Counted from the stretch's first letter, positions 16,804-29,205 are shown. The stretch is DNA of 64,000 nucleotides from Eublepharis macularius (GCF_028583425.1 NC_072793.1:173143681-173207680), one strand, 5' to 3'. Notes: generated by a model not told the origin, from the sequence alone. Translations and numbers: made by a program.

Positions 16804-17183
16804 GGGTTGCCAACTGGCCTGGAGAAAAATGCCCTGTCCCTTTTGAAATGAAATGAATTCCTGCCTTCAAGTCATAGCTGACTTATGGCGACCCCTGGTG
16901 AGGTTTTCATGGCAAGAGGCTAACAGAGGTGGTTTGCCATTGCCTGCCTCTGCAACCCTGGTCTTCATTGGAGGTCTCCCATCAAATTGCTAACCAAGGC
17001 TGACCCTGCTTAGCTTCTGAGATTTGATGAGATCAGGTTCTCCTGGGCTATCCAGGTCAGGCTCTGTCCCTTTTACAGAGGCTCAGTATGCAAAATGGGC
17101 AGATGAGGCTTTTCATGGTGTGGAAGTAAGGCATATCACTGGGTAAATAACATCCCATTAAGCCTCCAGGCAGTTGGCAACCC
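16804..17183. mobile_element. Inverted-repeat MITE of the GGGTTGCCAAC family, carrying a SINE
   Basis: The left end 'gggttgccaactggcctgga' and right end 'tccaggcagttggcaaccc' are inverted copies. The same end sequence recurs in other elements at 37336, 38398, 43180 and 52075. A 5S-type SINE sits inside. Superfamily is unassigned; I do not see a clean target duplication. Confidence 0.65.
16845..17063 (-). repeat. 5S-derived SINE with 11-bp target duplication
   Basis: On the minus strand the 5S-like head ('ctcagaagctaagcagggtc' type) is followed by the BovB-like tail. Identical 'ctgtccctttt' stands at 16834-16844 and 17064-17074. The SINE therefore landed inside the MITE after the MITE had inserted. 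Confidence 0.85.
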
Positions 17184-19104
17184 TTATCAGAAGTATAGTT
17201 GAAATATTAAACTTGTAACATTTTCCACAACTTCTAGCTGCCTCGAATATTATTATATTTACATAATACTCTGATGTATGAAACTTTTGAAGATATTGAA
17301 AAATTGTGGTCGAATGTATAACTCACATAAGCAAAAACGACCATCTATTGTTAGAAGGATCTGCTAAAATGTGAGGCAGCATTCAATAGCCTTTTCAAAT
17401 TAGGTTCTTTAGTAAAAGCAGAAGAGCCCTAAAAGAGCAAAAAGAAAAGAAAAAAACCCTAAATTTCTTATCTCTTATTTCCTGCTCTGCTTTATATCTT
17501 AATTTTCCTGTTTTTTCATTATTTTTATATTCTTTTCTTTTTATAGTATGTTTTGGTATATTTACTAAACAGCAGAGATGGCGTCGGTGTGTATCATTCC
17601 AGGGAACATTTATGTTCAATGCAGAATTGGAGGCATTGTTGCATTTTTAAACTGGTCTCTGTATTTGTTATTAAAAATTAGGATCTTGAATAGAAAATAT
17701 GCCGCTTCTGTTTTTAAACTATATGCAATCAGGTATCTAGTCACTGAAAACAGGCGCATGGAGAAATGCTTCAGTATTTGCTTCAATATTCCAGCCCTTG
17801 GGACTGCGCTCTCTGAGAGTCTCTACACAAGATGCCTTGGTGCATGCTCCTCTAGTGTAGGGAGATGCAGTGTTAGCTGGGAAGCTTAGTTTTAAAATAC
17901 AGAGCTGGCGGAGATCACTCCTCAGAGGATTTGTTAATTTCATATTCGCCTCCCTGAAGTCTCTGTCAATTTCACCTCTCTGTCTCAGTCTTTTTAAATG
18001 ACACTTTCCAGCTAATATTGCATTTCCTGACATGTGTTCTTCACATGCCAGATGTCTCATGTAGAGAGAGACTAAGTTGAAACCTTGCTTTGAACTTGAA
18101 GCAGGGAGGAAGGAGGGGGATTCAGGCTGAGCAAGCAAGCTTCAAGCACAGGGTGCTTATATAGGCTAAAACACAATGTTACACTTAAAGGGGTAAGAGA
18201 GGGAGTCAACCAAATGGCTAGAAGTTCCTTTTCATCTTGAGGTAAAATGATCCGAATGGTCCCAGGGGTGATGAACTCTCCCAAGGGGAGATCACACATC
18301 CTCTTCCCACAGAGAAGCAGCCCTCTTCCACCTTTCTGTTCTTCTTAGATGTGACAAGCCACAAAAGGACTGAGCTTTTATCCAGCTTTGATCTTGTCCG
18401 TGTGGTGAGAGACAATGGGGAGAAGTCCCAAGCAGCAGAACTAAGGTAATGCTAAACCTTAAAACATCTGCAACATCAAGGAACGCTAGCCTGTGCTAAT
18501 TAAACATTGTGTAGGATAACTACCAAGTGTCAGGAAAGGGGGCTGCATTTTTTCACGTGTACCCTTGCCTCAGCCTGAATCCTTGGACAAACTGTGTGTA
18601 TTCTTTTTATTCATTAATTAAACTTCCTTATATTTTGAATGTTTGGAGCCCGATTTCTGGAAAAACATGAAGCCTATTCAGTCTTGCTATCAGAAGTGTG
18701 GTAACAAGGACCAGGCAGTGGGTAAGTTGGCCATCTCTTGAGGGAGATAGCTTGAAAGGGTGAAGTTGTGATAAGATGGTCTCCATGCCAGTTTGTAAGA
18801 GTGAATTTGTGATAGATGGTCCCCATGCCAGTTTGTAGGAGTCAAACAGGAGGCACGGGAATTAGGCACAGACTTCAGATGGCACCGTAAGTTTGATGAA
18901 CAACTCCATCTAGCACTAGATGCTCCCAGAGTTTCCGGTGATAGCAGGTGATATCTAGTTTTGTTTTTAGTACCTACCTGGAAGGATAAGGAGCAGTATT
19001 GTCAAGAGACTTGGATTGGCTGCGAGGTTTTCTTACCTCCCAGGGACCTCAAGGAACAAGGGCTTATGAATCTGTTCTTTCACACAGTGACATACCAGAT
19101 CTAA
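17184..19104. other. No gene seen; possible old LTR-like stretch near 17850-18690
   Basis: Mostly unassigned. Around 18670-18690 'tgctatcagaagtgtgg' resembles a leucine tRNA primer-binding site of the kind used by ERV-L-like elements, preceded by a tail-like AT-rich stretch and a TATA-like 'cttatataggc' near 18150. If real, this would be a worn LTR fossil. Evidence is weak. Confidence 0.2.
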
Positions 19105-19210
19105 AATTTTTAGATTCATTCATTTACTTACTTTATAGTCTGCCTTTCTCACTGATACTCAAGGCAGACTAGTTATGTCCTTACTTTTACAACAGCCCTG
19201 TGAAGTATGC
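19105..19210 (-). repeat. L2-like LINE 3' tail
   Basis: The words 'ttatagtctgcctttctcac' and 'tgatactcaaggcagac' match the tail family at 20855 and 34930. Confidence 0.65.
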
Positions 19211-19689
19211 CTCTGTTGTTTGCTTCCAGAATAGCAATTTGCAATGGAGAGAGAACAGTGTAAGAGTAAGGCTAGCCAACGGGCTTATTGCTGAAATGAG
19301 ACTGGTAGCAAAATAACCACCAATCAAAAGTTGTTTTCACTGAGTACACTTCCTGCCTTTGGTGGAATCCATTACAGCAGAATTTGAGTCCAGTGGCATT
19401 GTAGACCTTTGTTAAGAAGTCATTTAACTGAGCTTAGAAAGAACATCCACAGAAAACAGAAAGGAACTCTGGGCCATGAAATTAATTTATAAATTGCATT
19501 TTTCATTGTTACTAGGAAAACATCAGTAAATTATGAGTGGTTGTCACTTTTTTAAAAGCTGGTGAATAATCCCTCACCTTAAGGAAAAAATGTTTTAATC
19601 ACTGCAATTGAGTCGAGTAGGGGAGGGAATCTAATTTCATCATTTCCATTTCTTCAGAAGTGCATTTTCTCCCTATGATGGCTCCAGAT

Positions 19690-20150
19690 AGCTCTATGAA
19701 GAGTTTGGGGGCTTTTCAGTTTAGAAAAGAGATGACTTGGTAGAGTTGTGATAAAGGTTTATAAAATTATGCACAGGGTAGAGAGTGGACAGAGATAACT
19801 TTTTCTCCCTCTCCCAAATTACTAGAACTTGAAGGCACATGAAGAAGTAGTTAGGCAGTAGATTCAAGGCAGACAAAAGGAAGTATTTCTTCACACTAGT
19901 GATTAAAATGTGGAACTGACTACCAGAGGATGCAGTAATAGCCACAGTGGCAGACATCTTTAAAAAGGAGTTAGACAGATTCATATGGAAGAGAGGTCTA
20001 TCAGTCGGTACTAGCTAAAAGCAACCTCCATATTTAGATGTGGTCAGCCTCTGAATCCATGCCAGGAGGCAACAGCAGAGGAAGGTCTCAGCCACTATGC
20101 TCTGTTGTTGGCCCTCTAGAGTAACTGGACCTGGCATGAAAACACAGCTA
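19690..20150 (+). repeat. CR1 LINE 3' fragment
   Basis: Contains in order 'tttataaaattatgcacagg', 'aggcagacaaaaggaagta', 'tggaactgactaccagagga', 'ggcaacagcagaggaaggtc' and 'gttggccctctagagtaact', all shared with the copies at 27835, 50640 and 60000. It encodes the worn C-terminus of CR1 ORF2 followed by 3' sequence. Confidence 0.85.
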
Positions 20151-20839
20151 TAACTTTCTCCTCAGAATTTTTTTTGTGAGCCTAGATCCCCCCATATTTA
20201 GCCACATATGCTTACGCCAGAGAAATGGGCTGAAACGTAAAGAACACGACATTGCACATTTTGCACAGTAGCATCCACCAATGTAAACAACTCAAGATTC
20301 CCTTCACAATTTTCCCTCCAAAACTTCACCTCAGAGCATGGGCAGGCACAGCCTTAACAGAGAACTGCTTTCTGGTTACTGGCACTCATTCCTTGGTGCT
20401 TCTTTCTGTTGGTTATCTCCCATGCCCACCTCAGACTTATGAGTATCTCCAGCAAGACAATTCGACAGACAGGCATAATTTCACAACTCTGCATAGGTAG
20501 GAATTTAAAGCAGCTGCTGGAAGAGGAAATCCTGAGTTAAATCAACAGAATCTTTGCAGAATCTTCCCTTTGCACAAGAGCAAAGTCATGTCGGATCAGA
20601 GGTATGTCCACTTGCCATGTTTAACGGTAGTTTGAATACTACTGAATGAGGAACTTGCTTCCTGTCAGAGGAGTTGCAATAATACCAGATGAAGCAACAA
20701 GAGCTTTCAGTCTTTCCTAGCAAACTGTTATAAATCTAATTTTTCCTACAATGGTTAAACCATACCTTTCTCTACAGTGGGGATCCAAAGAGCCTTACAT
20801 TGTTCTCTATTTTATCCTGAGTTAGGTCCCAGTATACCT
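20151..20839. other. No gene seen
   Basis: No recognised exon or repeat. Confidence 0.4.
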
Positions 20840-21350
20840 TTTATAATTCTCTTTATTTATGTCCGCCTTTCTCACTGAGACTCAAGGCGGATTACACAGT
20901 GTAATTAGTACGGTCAATATCAAGAACACTTCCATAAACAATACCATAGAGTAAATAGATACAAGTTCACAAAGACATAGCGTTAGTAGGAGTCCAATAC
21001 AACATAGTGGTGAGGTCTATGATTCCTAATTCATTAGTGGATCATCTGAGATCCCCTCCCTACAATACAGCCTTCCTATCTGAGTAAAAAACCCTCTTGA
21101 ATATTTCGGTTTTGCATCATTTGCAGAAAGCAAGGAGCTGCTGTTGATTTTGCCCATGTGCAGGGTGGTACCTGCAGGACACCCTGTTCAGAAGAGCGAA
21201 GCTGCCATTGAGGAGCATAGCAAGGGTGGCAGTCCTGTAGGTATGCCAGACCAAGGCCATGAAGAGCTTTGTAAGTGATAACCAATACCCTGAACTGAAT
21301 AAAAGGATCTGTCTTCAGAAAAACCCCAGCCCCACTATTTGCATGGGAAG
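20840..21350 (-). repeat. L2-like LINE, 3' end with reverse transcriptase C-terminus
   Basis: On the minus strand a worn coding stretch reads FRVLVITYKALHGLGLAYLQ and continues with a proline- and serine-rich stretch, typical of the C-terminal part of L2-clade ORF2. It leads to the tail 'gtaatccgccttgagtctca' and 'gtgagaaaggcggacataaa'. This links the tail repeats seen at 19105, 34930, 35565 and 37744 to this LINE family. Confidence 0.7.
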
Positions 21351-21362
21351 TAATGGCTGTCT

Positions 21363-21487
21363 CTGATCCAGAGGAGTTAGCCATGTTAGTCTGTAGTAGC
21401 AAAATAGTCAAGAGTCCAGTAGCACCTTTAAGACTAACCAACTTTACTGTAGCATAAGCTTTCGAGAACCACAGTTCTCTTTGTCAG
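21363..21487 (-). mobile_element. Hammerhead-bearing repeat family A
   Basis: On the minus strand the core reads CTGACAA, a perfect stem GAGAAC/GTTCTC around TGTG, then GAAA, then a two-base-pair stem GC/GC and TA. This is the layout of a type I hammerhead with a minimal stem III. G8 of the CUGANGA core is A here, so cleavage activity is not expected. It continues 'gttggttagtcttaaaggtg' and ends 'actaacatggctaactcc'. Confidence 0.65.
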
Positions 21488-21673
21488 ATGCATGGCTATC
21501 TCTGGCAGTCGTAACGTCAGAAAATAAATTAAGGCCTTTAAAACTTGGCCATTCACTTCAGGATGGTCAAGGCAGTTGCCGTGCCACAGATAAAGAGAAT
21601 CAGGCTATAGTGTGGGTTATCTGTAGATTCCCCCCTCCCCAGGATATTTTCAATAAAAGGAAGAAGAGGATGT

Positions 21674-21772
21674 GATGGTTGTTGTGGGTTTTCCGGGCTG
21701 TATTGCCGTGGTCTTGGCATTGTAGTTCCTGACGTTTCGCCAGCAGCTGTGGCTGGCATCTTCAGAGGTTTT
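21674..21772 (-). mobile_element. Penelope-like repeat with intact-looking hammerhead core
   Basis: At 21765 down to 21729 the minus strand reads CTGAAGA, stem II GCCAGC with GCTGGC, GAAA, then CGTC. All conserved hammerhead core positions (CUGANGA, GAAA, UC before the cleavage site) are present. Penelope-like retroelements are known to carry such ribozymes in their terminal repeats. The remainder 'aatacagcccggaaaaccca' matches the copy at 4649. Confidence 0.7.
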
Positions 21773-22023
21773 ATTGTGATGTTTTATTTTCTGGAAAGAG
21801 GTGTCTTTGCTTGCAGAATCCGCCCTGCTCCTTGGTCTTCATGGAAAGGATCAGAGGGGATATGATGGAGTTTCCTTCTGAGTATCAGAGCATAGGAAGG
21901 GCCAAGAATTGGGGGTGGGGGGGACTGCACAGATTGGGACTCTCCCAGGCACTGCATCCTCTATGGTATTGCTACAGTTCCATCATCCCCCATATGGCTG
22001 TTCTTCCCAGGTTAGTCAACGGA

Positions 22024-22107
22024 TCAATAAAGTTGGTTAGTCTTAAAAGTGCTACTGGACTTTTTACTATTTTGCAACTACAGACTAACACGGCTAACTC
22101 CTGGATC
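22024..22107 (+). mobile_element. Hammerhead family A, 3' part, opposite orientation
   Basis: 'aataaagttggttagtctta', 'gtgctactggac' and 'cagactaacacggctaactc' repeat the family at 21363-21487 but on the plus strand. The two lie as inverted ends about 740 bp apart, enclosing the Penelope-like copy. Confidence 0.65.
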
Positions 22108-22544
22108 TATGATCTATGTCTGACTCATTGCCTTTCTTGTACACCTGGCAGCAATTCTCAGTTCCACTTCACATCAGAGAAGCCTCTCTCTGCTAATAAC
22201 TGTCAAGGGAATTACTTTTCTCCTCTCACTGATATTAACTACTGATCAATCCATAGAATATATTATGACACTAGATTGGGTTGTCTGCCAAGACTTTTCA
22301 AAGTGTGTCCTAATGTCAAGCTTTGGTATTTTGGGACTAATTTCAATGCAGCAGTTAATGTAGTTCATTTCCTGATTTTCAGGTTGCATTTTCCCCCACC
22401 ATATTCATGCCAGGTTTCTCTTTCTTTCAAACAGGAGATACAAAAGAGATTGTTTAGTATAACAATATACTGAGGATAAAGGAGGGAAAATACTCACATA
22501 AAGGGAGGAATTATTCCGGTCCTTTCCATGGTAGATGGTTTTCA
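22108..22544. other. No gene seen
   Basis: Sequence around 22130-22230 resembles the stretch upstream of the finger exons at 45760-45870 and 62400-62530 ('cagctttctcag', 'ctctgctaataactgt'), suggesting an old fragment of a paralogous gene intron. Confidence 0.45.
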
Positions 22545-22690
22545 TGAACTTTATTTATTTACAAAATTTATATCCCACCTTTCTGCCCTCATAAGGGCAA
22601 CCAAGGTGGTTAACAGATTAAAAACATACATAATAAAATCATATTAAAACATTTTAAAACAACATTAAAACCAGAGCTAAAATACACAGT
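22545..22690 (-). repeat. L2-like LINE 3' tail, second subfamily
   Basis: 'tttatttatttacaaaattt' followed by 'atatcccacctttctgccct' and 'aaggtggttaacag' is, on the minus strand, the 3' end and tail of an L2-type LINE. Confidence 0.6.
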
Positions 22691-22943
22691 CAAAAATTCC
22701 TCTGATTACACACACACACACAAACAAACAAACCAGCTTTGAAGCTATTTGGAAGTCATAAGAAATACTGCAGTGGAAAAGCCAAGGTCATTCACCTTCA
22801 CAAATACAGAAAGCCAGATATTAGCCTAAAAATCAGAGCCATGAAGTTCATTTGTAAAAGCAGGACCCCTCTAGATTGCTTTAAGGTGGCAGGAACAACC
22901 CCCTCATTCAAAAAGGCATCTAAAGCTGAGCCCAATTTCTTTG

Positions 22944-23999
<1,056 letters not shown>

Positions 24000-24199
24000 C
24001 TGTTGGAATAAAGAGAAAAACTAAACGAGGGAGAAACTGAGGTTTCCATCAGTGAACATACCTATTTCTGGCCTTTCAGCTTCCCAAGCAAAATACAAAC
24101 ATCACTTCTTTTTCTGACAGCATCTATGTCAACTATACTATACAGCGCGGCTACTGTTTCCTCACACAAAGAGATTCACTAGGATCTACTGTGTGCACA

Positions 24200-24300
24200 A
24201 ACAGACCTCCTAAATCTAGTCGACCTCCAGGTTTTCAGGGTGAGATTCACACTCATGTCCTGTTTGAGGATCTCAAATAGAAAGACTGGAAAAGATCCTT
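24200..24300 (-). pseudogene. Possible KRAB-B relic of gene 2
   Basis: After acceptor 'ggatcttttccag' (minus strand, 24286) the phase-1 frame reads VFLFEILKQDMSVNL, resembling FEIPKPDMSVNLE of KRAB-B-like exons with both prolines replaced. No matching-phase donor is evident. I treat this as a worn exon. Confidence 0.45.
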
Positions 24301-25225
24301 TTCTGCTGGAGAATGTGGATAGTTCTTGTACACAATGCAGGCTTAGAGGATTTCCTGGCAAATTCGTATGTTAATTTGTTTCATATGGGCTGGTATTACT
24401 GACATTCGCCCCCATGCTGTTCACAAATGGTATCCCCCGCTCCCCATTATAAGCCCACTTTGAGGGCTGAAAGTTCCCCACTGTATCCCCGAGGTTCTCC
24501 TCTGAGAAGACTCTTAAATGTCAATTGGGAGAGCACTTAGCTACACTGTACCAGGAGAACCCATCACCTGATATATGGAAAGAAGGAACCTGCCACACAA
24601 TTGAGTAGCTACCTGACCACTTCTCTCCCTCTTCAGTGGCCTGAAGGAAGGAAGATCACCTTTGAGAACATAAAATTCTTATCTGAAGGGGGGAAAACCA
24701 AACACAGACAATTTTTAGCACGGCTGACAACATGAAATATGCAGGGATTCAAGACTGCCCCCGAAGTGGGAAAGAAGGGAAGGAAACTTCTCCCTGAACA
24801 TTAAATATGCAGTAGGGATTAATGTTGTGAATGGGGAGTGACAAATTTCTGCCAGAATGTGGCCTCTCCTTCCTCAGTATGCTTTGAAATTACCCCGGAC
24901 AAAGGGGAAGAGTGGACAGGGTATTTCTCAGACACGGAACAGGGTAAAGAAACCCCAAGCACTCCAAGGGCAATCTGGGGAACCTTCATCCAAGCCTGAA
25001 GGCGCCTACTGAAGCTTCCATGAAGAACTTCCAGATAACAGCTCCATGTTCTTATGTCGACGCTATAATCTTGCTAACCCAGAAGAGTGGAAATGTCACT
25101 CTTTGGGACACATTACGAACATCTATAAATTTTCCAACTGAAAGGTTGGTCTGTTGAATCAGTCCTTAAGGACCACCCTACAATGCATTGATATCAACCC
25201 AAACCAGCAGAAATTCCTGCATTCA

Positions 25226-25408
<183 letters not shown>

Positions 25409-25607
25409 TTACAGCAAATGAATGGCTAATCAGAGAGGGAAGGTGAGGTTGATGGGACTTCTACCACAGGATCCAAAGCTCCTTCAATAGTGTGCAAAGG
25501 CTTCCTGATATTGGGGGAGAGGTTTGAATGAAACAAAGGGAAAGATTCCTTCAGCTGCAGAGACAGGGGCTCCTTGGGAGTTCCCTTAAGGTTCCTTCCT
25601 TCCTTAC

Positions 25608-25690
25608 CTCATCTGGTAGCACAGACGATGGTTCCGGTCTACCACAAAGAGGGAGAGGCCCAGAACAACCCAGCAGTCTCCTTCCACTAC
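25608..25690 (-). CDS. Gene 2 short linker exon
   Basis: The acceptor 'ttctctgacag' and donor 'gatgag|gtaagg' bound 83 bp entered at phase 1 and left at phase 0. It encodes GRRLLGCSGPLPLCGRPEP, equivalent to the DVKKTLL...LCGGAQ exon of ZNF-1. Confidence 0.7.
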
Positions 25691-25804
25691 CTGTCAGAGA
25701 AAGAAAAGAGGGTGGAAGATATTTAGGCTACTGCTGATTGCCTCGGTTGAATCCAGTGGCTGGTTCTCACCTTTAAAGCCCTATCAGTTTCTCCCATGCA
25801 CCTT

Positions 25805-26812
25805 TATTTTTAAAGTATTTATTTAATTTTTTTGAATAATACATTAACAAATAAAACATTAATACATTAATAAATAAAACATTAACATATAAACAAGCTA
25901 TTCAACATTCATCCAGATATAATTAACCATTCAAAATCTTGGTACTAGGTAGTGAGGAGGCTTAACTAGTCCCTTCGTTTTATAGTTAAATTACAAATTG
26001 AGCAACACATCAACATAATCTTTAGGTTTAACCAACTTTTAAACATATTCATCTGTTGTCAAAAATTCCAAAGTCAGATTCCAGAGCTCAATGAATTTTG
26101 ACTCATATTCTGGTTGTTCAGACTGTTTAATATAGTCCATTAATTTTGCCAGGGTAAACTAGTTCCAGACTCTCAATAGCCATTTTGAAATGGTAGGTCT
26201 CTGTTTGCTCTTCCATGCCGCATGCTGATTTACCTGCTGCCAATAATTGAGCTATCAAAGATTTCCTTACATTTGGGATCAGGATGTCATGCCAATCGTT
26301 TAGCAAAATTACTTCTGGCTGGAGGGGCAGTTTATAGGTTGTCATTAATTTAATATAAACAAGTACTTCTTGCCAAAATTGCTTAACGTGGATACAGTTC
26401 CACCAGCAGTGTAGGTATGTCCCCCTAATCCCACAGCCTTTCCAACACAGGGGTGAGATAGAGTGGTTCACATGTTGCAGCTTAGAGGGGGTTAAGTACC
26501 AATGCATCATGAGCTTTATTGATTGCATCTTAATTGTCACTATTTTGGTATTAAATATATGGGTCCTCCAGATTCTTTGCCATTTATCCTCTGTAGTATC
26601 GATATCGCAGTCTTTGTTCTGTGCCCTTTGGTAGGGTAATACTTTATACTTAGTATTTGCTGACAGTAATTTATAAAGTGTAGAAATAAAACCCTTTACA
26701 TTACTATTGCCTCTTTTGATCATAGTTTCAAAATCTGTTAAGGGCTCAGCTAGAGCCTTTTTGACACTGTCACTTTCTAACAGGTGCTTTATTTGCAAAT
26801 GCACCTTTATTT
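25805..26812 (-). repeat. 5'-truncated L1 LINE with 12-bp target duplication
   Basis: On the minus strand it encodes the end of L1 ORF2, including WQRIWRTHIFN, HWYLTPSKLQHVNHSISPLC, and HCWWNC. The 3' tail (poly-T on the plus strand) is at the left. The 12-mer 'cccatgcacctt' stands at 25793-25804 and 26813-26824. The element sits in an intron of gene 2 in antisense-free (same) orientation. No part of ORF1 is present. Confidence 0.85.
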
Positions 26813-27109
26813 CCCATGCACCTTGATATTCCTTGAGGCCAGACAGCTTCTGTCCCAAGGAGAAACCTTCCCCCTCTCTGCTAAGCCATTTTCGAGACAG
26901 ATTTGGGTTTATTTTGAATGAACTGGTTCTTTTTCTTCCAGTCTTTACCTCCGTATGTCTAAGCATTTCCACCTGTTTGTTTCTAGACTACCTTTCTAAT
27001 AACAATTCCAAAGTCAAAAAAACCCAACAGTGAAAAAAAATGTGAAAAGTGATGCTAAGTCAGCAATAGATAAAACAGTACCAGCAGTCCAAATCACAAA
27101 CAAGAGGCG

Positions 27110-27560
27110 CAAACAGGGCCAGCACGCCCATTGAGGCCAGGTAGGCGGTGGCCTCAGATGTGGGGTGCTGGAGGGAGCGCCGGAGGAGGCGCGGGGGGCG
27201 GGAGCACGCACCACAGAGCTGCAGCCTCCTAGCCCTCCTGCCCCCTGCTGCTGCCGCTGCCACCAGCACATGCCCCCGGCCGGGCGCAGGCACTGCGGGC
27301 AGGCATCTGCGGCGGTGCAGGCAACCGAGCAGGAGAGCTTGGAGGCCACCCGCGCACCATCAGAGCCGCCTGCCACAGCAATTGGGCTGGCGGCAGCAGC
27401 AGTGCACGCTCGCACTCCCGTGATGATGTCACGCATGACATCATCACACAGGGCAGAGCGCAAGCACGCTTGCGCATGGGGGGGGTGCCCGGCTGGCCAG
27501 CCACGAGCACCAGAAACCTTTGCACCACCCCTGGGTGCAAAAACTGCCAGAACACATCCC
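27110..27560. mobile_element. GC-rich interspersed unit, possibly hAT-like
   Basis: A CpG-rich block starts 'cagggccagcacgcccattg' then 'aggccaggtaggcggtggcc', wording I associate with hAT-type non-autonomous elements of amniotes. It contains the near palindrome 'gatgtcacgcatgacatcat'. I cannot find a matching inverted right end. It is alternatively an isolated CpG island. Long open frames across it are composition artefacts. Confidence 0.35.
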
Positions 27561-27834
27561 AAACAGCTTTCCAAATAGATTTTCAGTCCTTCATGAGTTC
27601 TAGAACCCAGAAGCAGTTTTACACACACACACAGACACAAACTCGCAAGGGAGAAAATTATCTGACACTCTAGTGGAAAGGATATTTCTGGAGCCACCAC
27701 CTGAAAAGCCCTGCTGATTGTTGAGATCTTGTAGTGGAAGGCTTGAGGAAATGTTGACACAGTGCATATAGCAGCAGCAAACTTCATACTAGGAATAATT
27801 AAGAAAGGGAGTGAAAATAAAACAGCCAGTATTA

Positions 27835-28250
27835 TATTGTAGCTGTATAAAGTTATGGTGCAGTCTCACGGGGAATGCTGTGCAGTTCTGGTCACCATAA
27901 CTCAAAAAGGACATTGCTGGAAGTAGTACAGAAGAGGACAACTAAGATGATTAAGGGAGCTGCAGCAGCCTTTCTATGAGGAAAGGCTGAAGACCCTTTG
28001 GTTTTAGAAAAGAGATGGATAAGGAGGAACATAATAGAGGTTTATAAAATTATGCATGGGGTAGAGAAGATGGACAGAGGGCGCTCCCATAATACTAGAA
28101 CTCAGGGCATACAAAGAAGTTGATAGGCAATAGGTTTAGGACAAACAAAAGGAAATAGTTCTTTACTCAATGAGAAATTAAACTGGAAATCACTGTCGAA
28201 GGACATAATGGAGGCCTTGAGCATAGACAGCTATGGAAGGAGTTAGACAG
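27835..28250 (+). repeat. CR1 LINE 3' fragment
   Basis: Shows 'gcagttctggtcaccataac', 'gaggaaaggctgaagaccct', 'ataatagaggtttataaaat' and 'acaaacaaaaggaaatagtt', followed by a TTG repeat. It corresponds to the CR1 at 50640 in the duplicate. Confidence 0.8.
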
Positions 28251-28489
28251 ATGTTGTTGTTGTCGTTGTTGTTGTTATTAGTATGGAAATTGGTCCCGAG
28301 TACAGAAAGTAATAATAGTACTTGTACAATGTTTCTGAGAGCTTAAAGTACTTCCCTATGCATTTTATTTTTTCGCTTCTTGAACAGAAACACTTTCTCT
28401 CCACACTGAACCTTGGCTTCAAAAGCTTCTGCTTTCAATCTACAAAGCCTTAAACTTTTAACAAGAAACACCTTTTGAACCAATGAAGA

Positions 28490-28685
28490 GGCCATACATT
28501 GAATTTGACCGTCAGCCCATTAAAGTCAGTACTGTCTACTCTGACTGGCAGTGGTTTTCCAGGGCCTCAGGTCTTTCACATCCTTGAGCCTTTTAATAGG
28601 AGAAGGCAGGGACTGAACCGGGGACTTTTCGGCATGAAAAGCAGATTCTCTACCACTCAGCCACAGCCTCTTCTGTGCTGTAGCC
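28490..28685 (-). repeat. tRNA-derived SINE
   Basis: The minus strand reads 'gtggctgagtggtagagaat', 'catgccgaaaagtccc' and 'ggttcagtccctgc', a tRNA-like promoter, then 'gccagtcagagtagacagta'. Confidence 0.75.
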
Positions 28686-28788
28686 AAGAAGCAGTGTGGA
28701 GAGAGAATGATGCTGTTCAAGGAGCAGAATCACTGCTGTGTGGAAAGACCACAAGGTTACTTCAGCGACCTGCCTCAAGAATCCTTAC

Positions 28789-28906
28789 CCAGATTGGTAG
28801 CCCCTCCTTCAAGCTCTTGTGTGATCCCCCTGAGGAGTAATCTCTGCCTGGGATCTGATGGACAGTCCTCTCCCTTGGGGAAATCGGCAGCCCCTTCTGA
28901 TGGACC
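28789..28906 (-). CDS. Gene 2 linker exon after SCAN
   Basis: The acceptor 'catctgctgtttcag' and donor 'ctgg|gtaagg' bound 118 bp, phase 0 in and 1 out. It encodes GPSEGAADFPKGEDCPSDP and QRLLLRGITQE, the common linker between SCAN and KRAB in reptile genes of this type. Confidence 0.7.
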
Positions 28907-28954
28907 CTGAAACAGCAGATGAAGAGTGGGGAGGGGGATCAGGTAACAAACAGA

Positions 28955-29205
28955 AGAGCCAGTTTGGTGAAGTGGTTAAGAGCGCGGGACTCTAATCTGG
29001 AGAGCCGACTTTGATTCCCCACTCCTCTGCTTGAAGCCAGCTGGGTGACCTTGGGTCAGTCACAGCGTCTAGGAGCTCTCTCAGCCCCACCCACCTCACA
29101 GGGTGATTGTTGTTGTGGGGATAATAATGACATACGTTGTAAACTGCTCTGAGTGCTTATTAAGTGGTCCTGAAGGGCGGTATATAAATTGAATGTAATT
29201 ATTAT
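28955..29205 (+). repeat. Complete MIR-like tRNA SINE
   Basis: Same family as 8604-8854, with head 'agccagtttggtgaagtggt', B-box-like 'ctttgattcccc' and L2-like tail 'gggcggtatataaattgaat'. Confidence 0.85.

Noticed and set aside
17850-18690. Retroviral LTR with primer-binding site
   Set aside because: Only one primer-site-like motif and a TATA-like word; no second repeat end and no internal region, so kept as a low-confidence remark only.
26127-26972. 281-residue frame as a host gene
   Set aside because: The content is the end of L1 ORF2 with a target duplication around it; the first residues are host intron.
27014-27787. 257-residue open frame on the minus strand
   Set aside because: It crosses a GC-rich repeat-like block, has biased low-complexity composition and no recognisable domain; the length is explained by scarcity of AT-rich stops.
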